A stretch of 32,331 nucleotides of DNA from Candidatus Rokuibacteriota bacterium (lineage in GTDB: Bacteria; Methylomirabilota; Methylomirabilia; Rokubacteriales; CSP1-6): positions 1 to 32,331 of the forward strand of contig QHSA01000063.1 of the NCBI GenBank assembly GCA_003220315.1, read 5' to 3'. Below, piece by piece: positions 17,108-24,656 of the stretch. How positions within the stretch are numbered: the stretch's first letter is position 1; each line of letters begins with the position of its first letter. The translations under genes and the position numbers were made by a program. The notes under the pieces are model-generated. The model ran no database searches. It was not told the DNA's origin and was given only the letters and a program-made list of their open reading frames with translations.

Positions 17108-18120
17108 TGCTGTTGCCGACCTCGGTGGTGGGCAGCCACGGCCTCCCCGGGTGGGTGTGGCTTGCCCGCGAGGCGATGGAGGCCGGACGGATGGGCGCCG
17201 TGGACCTGCGTGAGCTCGTGGAGGATGCCACGCAGGCGGCGCTCCTCGACCAGGAGCGCGCGGGCGTCGACGTGGTGACGACGGGCGAGATGATGCGCGT
17301 CCGCTTCATCGTCGGCTTCTACGACCGGCTTACCGGCATTCGCGCGCTCGAGCCGGCCCGGAAGCTCGGGGCGCCCCTCTGGGACACGAACACGCCGTTC
17401 GAGGTGACCGAGACGGTCACGGCGCCCGAGGGGCTCGGCATCGTCGAGGAGTGGAAGCTCGCGCGCGCGCTGACGACGAAGCGGCTCAAGGCGACCGTGC
17501 CCGGCCCCTACACGCTGCTCGTCCCGCTGCGGCTCCACGGCGGCTACACGGACCGGGACACGCTGCTCGCCGACCTCGTCGCGATCGTCAACGCCGAGTG
17601 CCGCGCGCTCGTCGCGGCCGGCTGCGACTTCATCCAGATCGACGAGCCCCACAGCGGCATGTACGCGGCCACCGCCCCCCGCTTCGACAAGGGCGTGAAC
17701 CGCGCGGTCGAGGGCGTGACCGCGAAGATCGCGGTGCACATCTGCTTCGGCAACCTCTACGGGCGGCCCTTCGCGGCGGTGCGCGACTTGCGCAACATCT
17801 ATCCCGCGCTGCGCGACCTCGCGGCCTCGCAGATCGTGCTCGAGTACGCGAACCGTGGCCTGGACGACCTCAGGCTCTGGCGGGAGTTCCCCACCGACAA
17901 GGAGCTCGGCGCGGGCGTCATCGACGTGAAGGCGTTCCGCGCCGAGACGCCGACCGAGGTCGCCGAGCGTATCCGGCGGCTGCTCGGGTACGTGGCCCGC
18001 GACAAGCTCTGGCTCAACCCCGACTGCGGCTTCTGGGAGACGCCGCGCTGGATCGTGAGGCAGAAGCTCGCCGCGCTCGTCGAGGGCGCGCGCCTCGTGC
18101 GCAAGGAGCTCGGCGAGTGA
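17107..18120 (+). CDS. Stand-alone MetE C-terminal-domain (cobalamin-independent methyltransferase) protein
   Basis: A 337-residue TIM-barrel protein matching only the catalytic C-terminal half of cobalamin-independent methionine synthase; the MetE N-terminal half is absent. Zinc ligands by pattern are His211 and Cys213 (HICFGN), Glu246 (VLEYANRG) and Cys307 (NPDCGFWE); QIDEP at 177-181 and VPGPYTLL near 131 are further landmarks. Such core enzymes transfer methyl groups from methylcobalamin, corrinoid proteins or small donors to thiols, and some may cleave thioethers. Coupling to a crotonase and a lipoprotein, not to met genes, argues for a catabolic thiol/methyl-transfer role. The ATG overlaps the upstream stop; a GTG one codon earlier is possible. 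Confidence 0.88.
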   Translation: MLLPTSVVGSHGLPGWVWLAREAMEAGRMGAVDLRELVEDATQAALLDQERAGVDVVTTGEMMRVRFIVGFYDRLTGIRALEPARKLGAPLWDTNTPFEVTETVTAPEGLGIVEEWKLARALTTKRLKATVPGPYTLLVPLRLHGGYTDRDTLLADLVAIVNAECRALVAAGCDFIQIDEPHSGMYAATAPRFDKGVNRAVEGVTAKIAVHICFGNLYGRPFAAVRDLRNIYPALRDLAASQIVLEYANRGLDDLRLWREFPTDKELGAGVIDVKAFRAETPTEVAERIRRLLGYVARDKLWLNPDCGFWETPRWIVRQKLAALVEGARLVRKELGE

Positions 18121-18851
18121 GCCGCCGCGCCGTCGGCTGGCTCGGCCTGCTGGTCCTCCCGGCGCTCGTCGGGTGCGCGGTGCTCGAGCGTGCGCGGTCG
18201 AACTGGTGGGAGCTCGAGCGCGGCCCGTCGGGCCAGGCGCCCGATCCCGCGACGACGCCCGAGGCCGTCGCGCAGGTCTACGCCGCGCGCGCCGTGAGCT
18301 GGCGCGGCGTCTTCGCCGTCCACACGTGGGTCGCGGTCAAGCCGAGCCACGCGCCGTCGTACACGCGTTACGAGGTGATCGGCTGGGGCGTGGACCGCGG
18401 GTCGCCGGCGATCCGCGTCAACCGCATGGGCCCCGACAACTACTGGTTCGGCGCCCGCCCACAGAAGCTCGTGGATCTCCGCGGCGCCGGCGTGGACCAG
18501 GTGATCGCGAGGATCGACGCCGCCGTGGCCGGGTATCCCTATGCCGCCAGCTATCGCACCTGGCCCGGACCCAACAGCAACACGTTCACGGCGTGGGTCG
18601 GGCGGCAGGTGCCCGAGTTGCGGCTCCGGCTCCCCCCGACGGCGATCGGGAAGGACTACCTTCCGGGTGGCGCGCTCGCGGGAACGACGCCCAGCGGCAC
18701 CGGCGTCCAGCTCTCGCTCTTCGGCCTCGGGGGCCTCGCGATTGGCTGGGACGAGGGCGTCGAGCTGAACCTCCTCACCCTCAACTTCGGGGTGGACCTG
18801 ACGCGTCCGGCGCTGAAGCTCCCCCTCCTCGGGCGCGTCGGCGTGTCCTGA
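18117..18851 (+). CDS. DUF3750-like lipoprotein
   Basis: A 244-residue protein starting at GTG 18117, overlapping the upstream stop. A signal peptide with lipobox is visible: SRR, a hydrophobic run, then LVGC, with the lipidated Cys near residue 22. The mature part has RYEVIGWGVDRGSP, YPYAASYRTWPGPNSNTF, WVGRQVPELRLRLPPTAIGKDYL in adjacent blocks, and ends with NFGVDLTRPALKLPLLGRVG. From memory these match DUF3750, a family without known function. It is probably anchored on the periplasmic face of a membrane. Tight coupling to the MetE-core gene is the only functional hint. Confidence 0.8.
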   Translation: MSRRAVGWLGLLVLPALVGCAVLERARSNWWELERGPSGQAPDPATTPEAVAQVYAARAVSWRGVFAVHTWVAVKPSHAPSYTRYEVIGWGVDRGSPAIRVNRMGPDNYWFGARPQKLVDLRGAGVDQVIARIDAAVAGYPYAASYRTWPGPNSNTFTAWVGRQVPELRLRLPPTAIGKDYLPGGALAGTTPSGTGVQLSLFGLGGLAIGWDEGVELNLLTLNFGVDLTRPALKLPLLGRVGVS

Positions 18852-18907
18852 ACGCCGCCCGGCGCTGCGCGATGACCTTCTTCGCGCGGAGCCGCGACGT
18901 CACGGCA

Positions 18908-18924
18908 ACCACCTTTATAGTGGT
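18908..18924 (+). promoter_or_regulatory. Candidate -10 box inside an inverted repeat, upstream of SDR
   Basis: TATAGT at 18916-18921 matches the -10 consensus at five of six positions and lies within ACCAC 18908-18912 / GTGGT 18920-18924. No good -35 is seen at 16-18 bp spacing, so an activator or another sigma factor may be needed, or the inverted repeat may be an operator. Confidence 0.4.
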
Positions 18925-18939
18925 ATCTTCGAGGGCGCC

Positions 18940-19722
18940 ATGGATGTCCTGGAGCTGGGCCTCGCGGGCAAAGTCGCGATCGTCACCGGCGCGAGCGAAG
19001 GCCTCGGTCGGGCGACCGCCGAGCGGTTCGCGCGCTCGGGCGCGAAGGTTGCGATGTGCGCGCGGCGGAAGGAGGTGCTCGAACGAGCCGCCGACCTCAT
19101 CCGGCGCGCGACCGGCGCCGACCTGCTCGCGGTGACGTGCGACGTGACGCGGCCGGACCAGATCGAGGCGTTCGTCGCCGCGACCGTCGCGCGCTGGGGC
19201 GGCGTGGACATCCTCGTCAACAACGCCGGCACCTCCGCGGCCGCGGGCTTCGAGGAGGTCGACGACGCCACGTGGCAGACCGACATCGACCTGAAGCTCA
19301 TGGCCGCGATCCGCCTCTGCCGCCTCGTGATCCCCCACATGAAGCGGCGCGGGGGCGGCCGCATCGTGAACGTGACCACGGTGGGAGGCAAGGCCCCCGC
19401 CGCCCGGGCGCTGCCGACGAGCGTGACGCGCGCGGCCGGGATCAACCTGACCAAGTCGCTCGCCAACGAGTACGCAGCCGACAGGATTCTCGTCAATACG
19501 ATCTGTCTTGGCGTGGTGAAGAGCGGCCAGTGGGAGCGCCGGATCAAGGGCGACCCCGAGGCGTTCTACCGCGAAATGGCGGAGAAGCGCCGGGTGCCGC
19601 TCGCCCGCTTCGGTGAGGCGCACGAGTTCGCGGACCTCGTCGCCTTCCTCTGCTCCGAGCGCGCGGCATACATCACCGGTACCGCGATCAACTTCGACGG
19701 CGGCCTGTCGGCGTCGATCTGA
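18940..19722 (+). CDS. Atypical SDR-family protein lacking the catalytic tetrad
   Basis: A 260-residue short-chain dehydrogenase fold. The cofactor motif VTGASEGLGRA (15-25) and NNAG (94-97) are intact. At the catalytic positions, judged by the constant 28-13-4 spacing seen in the SDR at 23845, it has Lys119 for Asn, Thr147 for Ser, Thr160 for Tyr and Arg164 for Lys (ALPTSVTRAAG instead of a Y-x-x-x-K segment). Such proteins resemble the CDD subgroup BKR_like_SDR_like, which I recall as lacking a perfect tetrad. Oxidoreductase activity by the usual mechanism is unlikely; it may bind a nucleotide or acyl-CoA for another reaction. GAGGG precedes ATG 18940. It leads a four-gene run with a peptide, an isomerase and an acyl-CoA synthetase. 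Confidence 0.9.
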   Translation: MDVLELGLAGKVAIVTGASEGLGRATAERFARSGAKVAMCARRKEVLERAADLIRRATGADLLAVTCDVTRPDQIEAFVAATVARWGGVDILVNNAGTSAAAGFEEVDDATWQTDIDLKLMAAIRLCRLVIPHMKRRGGGRIVNVTTVGGKAPAARALPTSVTRAAGINLTKSLANEYAADRILVNTICLGVVKSGQWERRIKGDPEAFYREMAEKRRVPLARFGEAHEFADLVAFLCSERAAYITGTAINFDGGLSASI

Positions 19723-19755
19723 CGCCCGAGGGGACATCCGCCCTCAGGAGGCGCT

Positions 19756-19893
19756 ATGCCGAAGCGCAGGTCGGCGGTCGCCGTGCTCGCTCTGGGCTTG
19801 GTCCTCGGCGCGAGCGCGCTCGCGTTCAAGCCTGCCGCGCGCCGCGCGCCCGCCGGCGGGGCCACGACCACGCCCGCGCCGAAGACCCAGTAG
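19756..19893 (+). CDS. Small exported peptide, 45 residues, unknown function
   Basis: AGGAGG at 19746-19751 lies four bases before ATG 19756, a strong ribosome-binding site. The product is MPKRRSAV, then a hydrophobic run LALGLVLGASALAF, then a Pro/Ala/Thr-rich tail with APKTQ at the end. The N-terminus looks like a signal peptide or single membrane anchor (n-region KRR, h-region, ASA cleavage-like site). The stop is three bases from the next start. Family unknown; coding status rests on ribosome-binding site, spacing and signal-like composition. Confidence 0.65.
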   Translation: MPKRRSAVAVLALGLVLGASALAFKPAARRAPAGGATTTPAPKTQ

Positions 19894-19896
19894 CGG

Positions 19897-20691
19897 ATGC
19901 TCGCGCTCCACACCTGGACGCTCGACACGACGCCGCTCGCCGAGGTCCTGCGCGTCGCGCGACGCGTCGGCTGGGACGGCATCGAGCTGCGTCGCGTGGA
20001 CTTCGCGCGCGCGGCGGAGCAGGGCCAGTCCGCCGCCGACGTGCTCGCGCTGGTGCGGACGAGCGGCCTTCCCGTCGCGTGCGTCGGGGTCGAGCTCGGC
20101 TGGATGTACGCCGAGGGCGCGGAGCGCCGGCGTCTGCTCCAGGTGTTCGACGAGCAATGCCAGCGTGCCGCGGCGCTCGGCTGTGTCACCGTGATGAGCC
20201 CCGTCGACAAGGGGCACGGCGACCTTCGGCGCGCGGCCGACAGCGTCCGCGAGGTCGGCGAGGTGGCGGCCAAGCACGGCGTGCGGCTCGCCGTCGAGTT
20301 CAACTCGCAGGCCGAGCAGCTCAACACCCTGGGACGGATGCGCGAGGTGATGGCCACGGCCGGGCATCCGCGCTGCGGTCTGCTGCTCGACACCTACCAC
20401 CTCTGGCGAAGCGGCGCCACGGTACGTGACGTCGAGGACGTCCGCCGCGACGAGGTCGTCTACGTTCAGTTCAGCGACGTCCCCGCGAGCGTCGAGCCCG
20501 GGAAGGCCACCGACCGGCTCCCGCCGGGCCGCGGCGTGGTCCCGTTCAAGGAGTTCTTCGCGCGGGTCGAGACGGCGGGTTACCGCGGCTTCATGAGCTA
20601 CGAGGCGCCGAACCCGGCCGCGTGGGCCCGCCCGGCGGACGACGTGGCGCGCGAGGCGCTCGAGGCCACGCGCGCCGTCCTGCCGCGCTAG
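19897..20691 (+). CDS. Sugar phosphate isomerase/epimerase-like TIM barrel (AP endonuclease 2 family)
   Basis: A 264-residue xylose-isomerase-like TIM barrel of the IolE/IolI/hydroxypyruvate-isomerase group. Starts MLALHTWTLD, with VGWDGIELRRVDF for the second strand. Probable metal ligands are Glu134 (LAVEFNS), Asp165 and His168 (LLLDTYHLW), Gln191 (YVQFSDVP) and Glu236 (MSYEAPNP). The GRG near 212 is the loop that closes on substrate. The sugar or keto-acid substrate is unknown. It follows the small peptide by 3 bp and its stop abuts the GTG of the acyl-CoA synthetase, so it is translationally coupled. Confidence 0.88.
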   Translation: MLALHTWTLDTTPLAEVLRVARRVGWDGIELRRVDFARAAEQGQSAADVLALVRTSGLPVACVGVELGWMYAEGAERRRLLQVFDEQCQRAAALGCVTVMSPVDKGHGDLRRAADSVREVGEVAAKHGVRLAVEFNSQAEQLNTLGRMREVMATAGHPRCGLLLDTYHLWRSGATVRDVEDVRRDEVVYVQFSDVPASVEPGKATDRLPPGRGVVPFKEFFARVETAGYRGFMSYEAPNPAAWARPADDVAREALEATRAVLPR

Positions 20692-22218
20692 GTGGACGTC
20701 CTCGCCCTCCACGCCGACCGCACACCCGCCGCGCCCGCCCTGATCGACGGCGACCGGCGGCTCACCTGGCGCGAGTACGTCGCGCAGCGGAACCGGCTGG
20801 CGAACGCGCTGCGCGGGCTCGGCCTGACAAAGGGTGAGCACGCCATCGTCTACGTGCAGAACTCGTTGGAGGCCGTGCTGGTACCCTCGGCGGCGCGCTC
20901 TGCCGGAGCGATCCCGGTGCCCATGAACCACCGACTCGTCGCCGACGAGGTCGCGTACATTCTCGACCACTCCGACGCACGCGCGGTCTTCGTCAGCGAC
21001 GCATTTCTCGGCACGGTCGAACGGGTGCGCCCCGGTGCCGGGAAGGTACGGAGCTGGATCCTGGTGGGGAGCGAGCGGCGGCCCTGGGCCGAGCACGTCG
21101 ACGACCTGCTCAAGACCGGTGACCCGGCACCGCTCCCCGCCGATCCGACGCAGGGGCTCGGCGGCTCGATGATCTACACGGGGGGCACGACGGGTCGGCC
21201 GAAGGGGGCGCTGCGGGCCGCCACGGACCCGACAGTGACGCGGCGCTATATGGAATTGTTCGGGCTCGCCGAGCCCCACGTGCACCTGGTCGCCGGACCG
21301 CTCTACCACTCGGCGCCCGGCAGCTTCGCCCAGTTCACCCACGCCTTCGGCGGCACGGTCGTGGTGATGCGCAAGTTCGACCCGGAGGACGCGCTCCGGA
21401 CGATCGAGCGCCACCGGTGCACGTCGACGTTCATGGCGCCGACGCTCGTCAAGCGCATCGTGGACCTGCCGGAGCGGGTCCGCGCGCGCTACGACGTCCG
21501 GTCGATGCGCGTGCTCGTCATCGCCGCCGCGCCGTGCCCGACGCGCGTGAAGGAGCAGGCGGTCGCGGTCTTCGGGCCGGCGCTCTGGGAGTTCTACGGC
21601 TCGACCGAGCTCGGCATCAACACGATCCTCCCGCCCGCGGACGTGCTGCGGAAACCGGGCTCGTGCGGACGCGCGGCGCCGGGCATCGAGCTCGTGCTGC
21701 TCGACGACGCGGGCCGGCCGGTGCCCACGGGCACGGCGGGCGAGCTCTACGTGCGCCGCTTCCCCGGGATGTTCGACGGCTACTACAAGGACAGCGCGGC
21801 GACACGGGAAGCGCAGCGCGGCGAGTGGGCGAGCGTGGGTGACGTCGCGTGGATGGACGACGAAGGCTTCGTCTACATCTGCGACCGGAAGCGCGACATG
21901 GTCATCTCGGGCGGCGTCAACATCTATCCGGCCGAGATCGAGGACGTCCTGCACCGCCACCCGGCCATCGACGACGTCGCGGTCTTCGGCGTGCCCGACG
22001 ACGACTGGGGAGAGCGCGTCCACGCCGCGGTGCAGCCGCGCCCGGGCCAGGCACTCGCGGCCGACGAGGTCGTCGCGTTCGCTCGACTCCACATGGCCGA
22101 CTATAAGGTCCCGCGCGAGGTCTCCCTCCACGCCGAGCTCCCGCGGGACCCCACGGGCAAGCTCCTCAAGCGCGTGCTGCGCGATCCCTACTGGGCGGGC
22201 CGGCGCGCCAAGGTCTGA
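20692..22218 (+). CDS. Acyl-CoA synthetase (AMP-dependent, ANL superfamily)
   Basis: A 508-residue enzyme that activates a carboxylic acid to acyl-AMP and then acyl-CoA. Motifs in order are P-loop MIYTGGTTGRPKGA (about 165-178), YGSTELG (A5, near 303), SVGDVAWMDDEGF (A7), the hinge DRKRDMVISGGVNIYP (A8) and the catalytic Lys segment PTGKLLKR (A10). All core motifs are present, so it should be active. Start GTG 20692 abuts the upstream TAG; no later start preserves the N-terminal LALHADRTPAAPAL segment. Substrate is not readable; neighbours suggest an organic or aromatic acid. Confidence 0.94.
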   Translation: MDVLALHADRTPAAPALIDGDRRLTWREYVAQRNRLANALRGLGLTKGEHAIVYVQNSLEAVLVPSAARSAGAIPVPMNHRLVADEVAYILDHSDARAVFVSDAFLGTVERVRPGAGKVRSWILVGSERRPWAEHVDDLLKTGDPAPLPADPTQGLGGSMIYTGGTTGRPKGALRAATDPTVTRRYMELFGLAEPHVHLVAGPLYHSAPGSFAQFTHAFGGTVVVMRKFDPEDALRTIERHRCTSTFMAPTLVKRIVDLPERVRARYDVRSMRVLVIAAAPCPTRVKEQAVAVFGPALWEFYGSTELGINTILPPADVLRKPGSCGRAAPGIELVLLDDAGRPVPTGTAGELYVRRFPGMFDGYYKDSAATREAQRGEWASVGDVAWMDDEGFVYICDRKRDMVISGGVNIYPAEIEDVLHRHPAIDDVAVFGVPDDDWGERVHAAVQPRPGQALAADEVVAFARLHMADYKVPREVSLHAELPRDPTGKLLKRVLRDPYWAGRRAKV

Positions 22219-22261
22219 CGCCGCGGGCCACCCGGCGCGCATCGGGCTGGCCGCGTTTCGA

Positions 22262-22280
22262 GCGCCGGCGTTGCCGGCGC
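22262..22280 (+). terminator. Hairpin downstream of the acyl-CoA synthetase gene
   Basis: GCGCCGGC at 22262-22269 pairs perfectly with GCCGGCGC at 22273-22280 around a GTT loop, 44 bp past the stop. No T-tract follows. It may terminate the plus-strand operon or stabilise its 3' end. Confidence 0.5.
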
Positions 22281-22306
22281 AACCGATTCTGGGGGGAGGT
22301 TTCGGA

Positions 22307-22325
22307 AGGGGGGCGGAGCCCCCCT
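22307..22325. terminator. G6/C6 hairpin, candidate terminator between convergent genes
   Basis: AGGGGGGC at 22307-22314 pairs with GCCCCCCT at 22318-22325 around a GGA loop. The right arm is followed by CCGAGTTGC, nearly the same flank as the hairpin at 30208-30228. It sits just beyond the 3' end of the acyl-CoA dehydrogenase gene. Confidence 0.55.
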
Positions 22326-22334
22326 CCGAGTTGC

Positions 22335-23543
<1,209 letters not shown>

Positions 23544-23614
23544 GTGGGGCCTCCCCTGGCGTTGGCGCGCTCCCGATTGTACCCTCCCGCGGGCCCGTGC
23601 GGGACGGCGCCGGG

Positions 23615-23770
23615 TCAGGGGCGGACGATCGCGAAGCACTTGCTCGAGTCGAAGAGCTTCGCCGGCACGCGGTCGCTCTCGAGCGTCTTCGTCAGCACCG
23701 TCGCCATCTGCGCGTCGGGGACCATGAGCCCGGGGTAGTGCGTCACGCCCAGTCCGAGGACTTCAGCCAT
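23615..23770 (-). pseudogene. Truncated LigB-type extradiol dioxygenase N-terminus (remnant)
   Basis: A 51-codon frame encodes [20 protein letters not shown] followed by [20 protein letters not shown] and a short tail ending in CFAIVRP. The [10 protein letters not shown] opening resembles the N-terminus of LigB-like extradiol dioxygenase subunits, where the early His is an iron ligand; those proteins are normally 250-300 residues. Here a stop follows at once and the rest of the domain is missing; the acyl-CoA dehydrogenase start lies 71 bp further on. It looks like a decayed gene or deletion scar. The family call is from memory of the N-terminal pattern; a genuine small protein is the alternative. 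A promoter-like pair lies upstream (23782-23811). Confidence 0.5.
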
Positions 23771-23781
23771 GACCGGCCCGG

Positions 23782-23811
23782 AGTGTCCGCCGAACTCGGA
23801 CTAGGCGTCAA
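23782..23811 (-). promoter_or_regulatory. Candidate promoter for the dioxygenase remnant
   Basis: On the minus strand TTGACG (23806-23811) and GACACT (23782-23787) are 18 bp apart and 11 bp upstream of the ATG at 23770. The -35 is good, the -10 weak. Confidence 0.35.
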
Positions 23812-23844
23812 GCCCCTTTTGGCGTACAAGGGGGGGCGCCGACG

Positions 23845-24591
23845 ATGCGGATGCGGGACAAGGTCGCGCTGGTGACGGGCGCCGGCTCGGGGATCGGGCG
23901 GGCGACGGCGTTGAGGCTCGCCGCCGAGGGAGCGCGGGTGGCCTGCGCGGACTCGAACCAGGACGCGGCGGCCGAGACCGCGACGCGCATCGCGGACGCG
24001 GGCGGTGATGCCCTGGCGCTCGTCGCCGACGTCACCGACGACGGCGCGTGTGCGCGGATGGTGGAGGCGGCGCTCGCCCGCTTCGGACGGCTCACGACGC
24101 TCGTGAACTCGGCGGGCGTGCGCGCGGAGCGGCGCGACCCCACGCCGCCGCCCGACGAGTGGCAGCGTGTCGTCGACGTGAACCTCACCGGGACCTACCT
24201 CGCGTCCCGCGCGGCGCTCGCCGCGCTCGCGTCGAGCGGCAGCGGCTCGATCACGAACCTGGCGTCCATCTTCGGTCTGGTCGGCGGCTCGCTCTCCCCG
24301 GCCTACGCGGCGTCCAAGGGGGGCGTCGTCAACCTCACCCGGACGATGGCGCTCACGTGGGCGCCGAAGGTGCGCGTCAACTGCGTCTGCCCCGGCGTCA
24401 TCGAGACGCCGATGACGGCGCCGCTCCTCGCCGACGCCGGCTGGCGGGAGAGCGCGGTGCGGCGGCATCCGCTCGGCCGCGTCGGCCAGCCGGAGGAGAT
24501 CGCCGCGGCGATCCTCTATCTCGCGAGCGACGAGGCGGCGTTCGTGACCGGCGTGGCGCTCCCCGTCGACGGCGGCTACACGGCGGCCTGA
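23845..24591 (+). CDS. SDR-family oxidoreductase with complete tetrad
   Basis: A 248-residue NAD(P)-dependent dehydrogenase/reductase. Cofactor motif VTGAGSGIGRA (10-20), and the catalytic tetrad Asn113 (DVNLTGT), Ser141 (NLASIFG), Tyr154 and Lys158 (AYAASKGG) are all present. The C-terminus has NCVCPGVIETPM and TGVALPVDGGY, typical of classical SDRs such as FabG-like ketoreductases. Asp36 (ACADSN) at the end of strand 2 suggests NAD(H) preference. AAGGGGGGG at 23828-23836 precedes ATG 23845; a second in-frame ATG is at 23851. An upstream inverted repeat, CCCCTT 23813-23818 with AAGGGG 23828-23833, could hide this ribosome-binding site. Confidence 0.94.
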   Translation: MRMRDKVALVTGAGSGIGRATALRLAAEGARVACADSNQDAAAETATRIADAGGDALALVADVTDDGACARMVEAALARFGRLTTLVNSAGVRAERRDPTPPPDEWQRVVDVNLTGTYLASRAALAALASSGSGSITNLASIFGLVGGSLSPAYAASKGGVVNLTRTMALTWAPKVRVNCVCPGVIETPMTAPLLADAGWRESAVRRHPLGRVGQPEEIAAAILYLASDEAAFVTGVALPVDGGYTAA

Positions 24592-24603
24592 ACGCCGCCC
24601 CCC

Positions 24604-24632
24604 TTGACTCCCGCGCGGGTGGCGCCCACAGT
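24604..24632 (+). promoter_or_regulatory. Candidate promoter of the sulfite-oxidase-type gene
   Basis: TTGACT at 24604-24609 (five of six consensus) and CACAGT at 24627-24632 are 17 bp apart. It starts 13 bp after the SDR stop and would give a leader of about 18 nt carrying GAGGGGAGG. Confidence 0.45.
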
Positions 24633-24656
24633 CGCTCAGAGGGGAGGTTGTCACCC

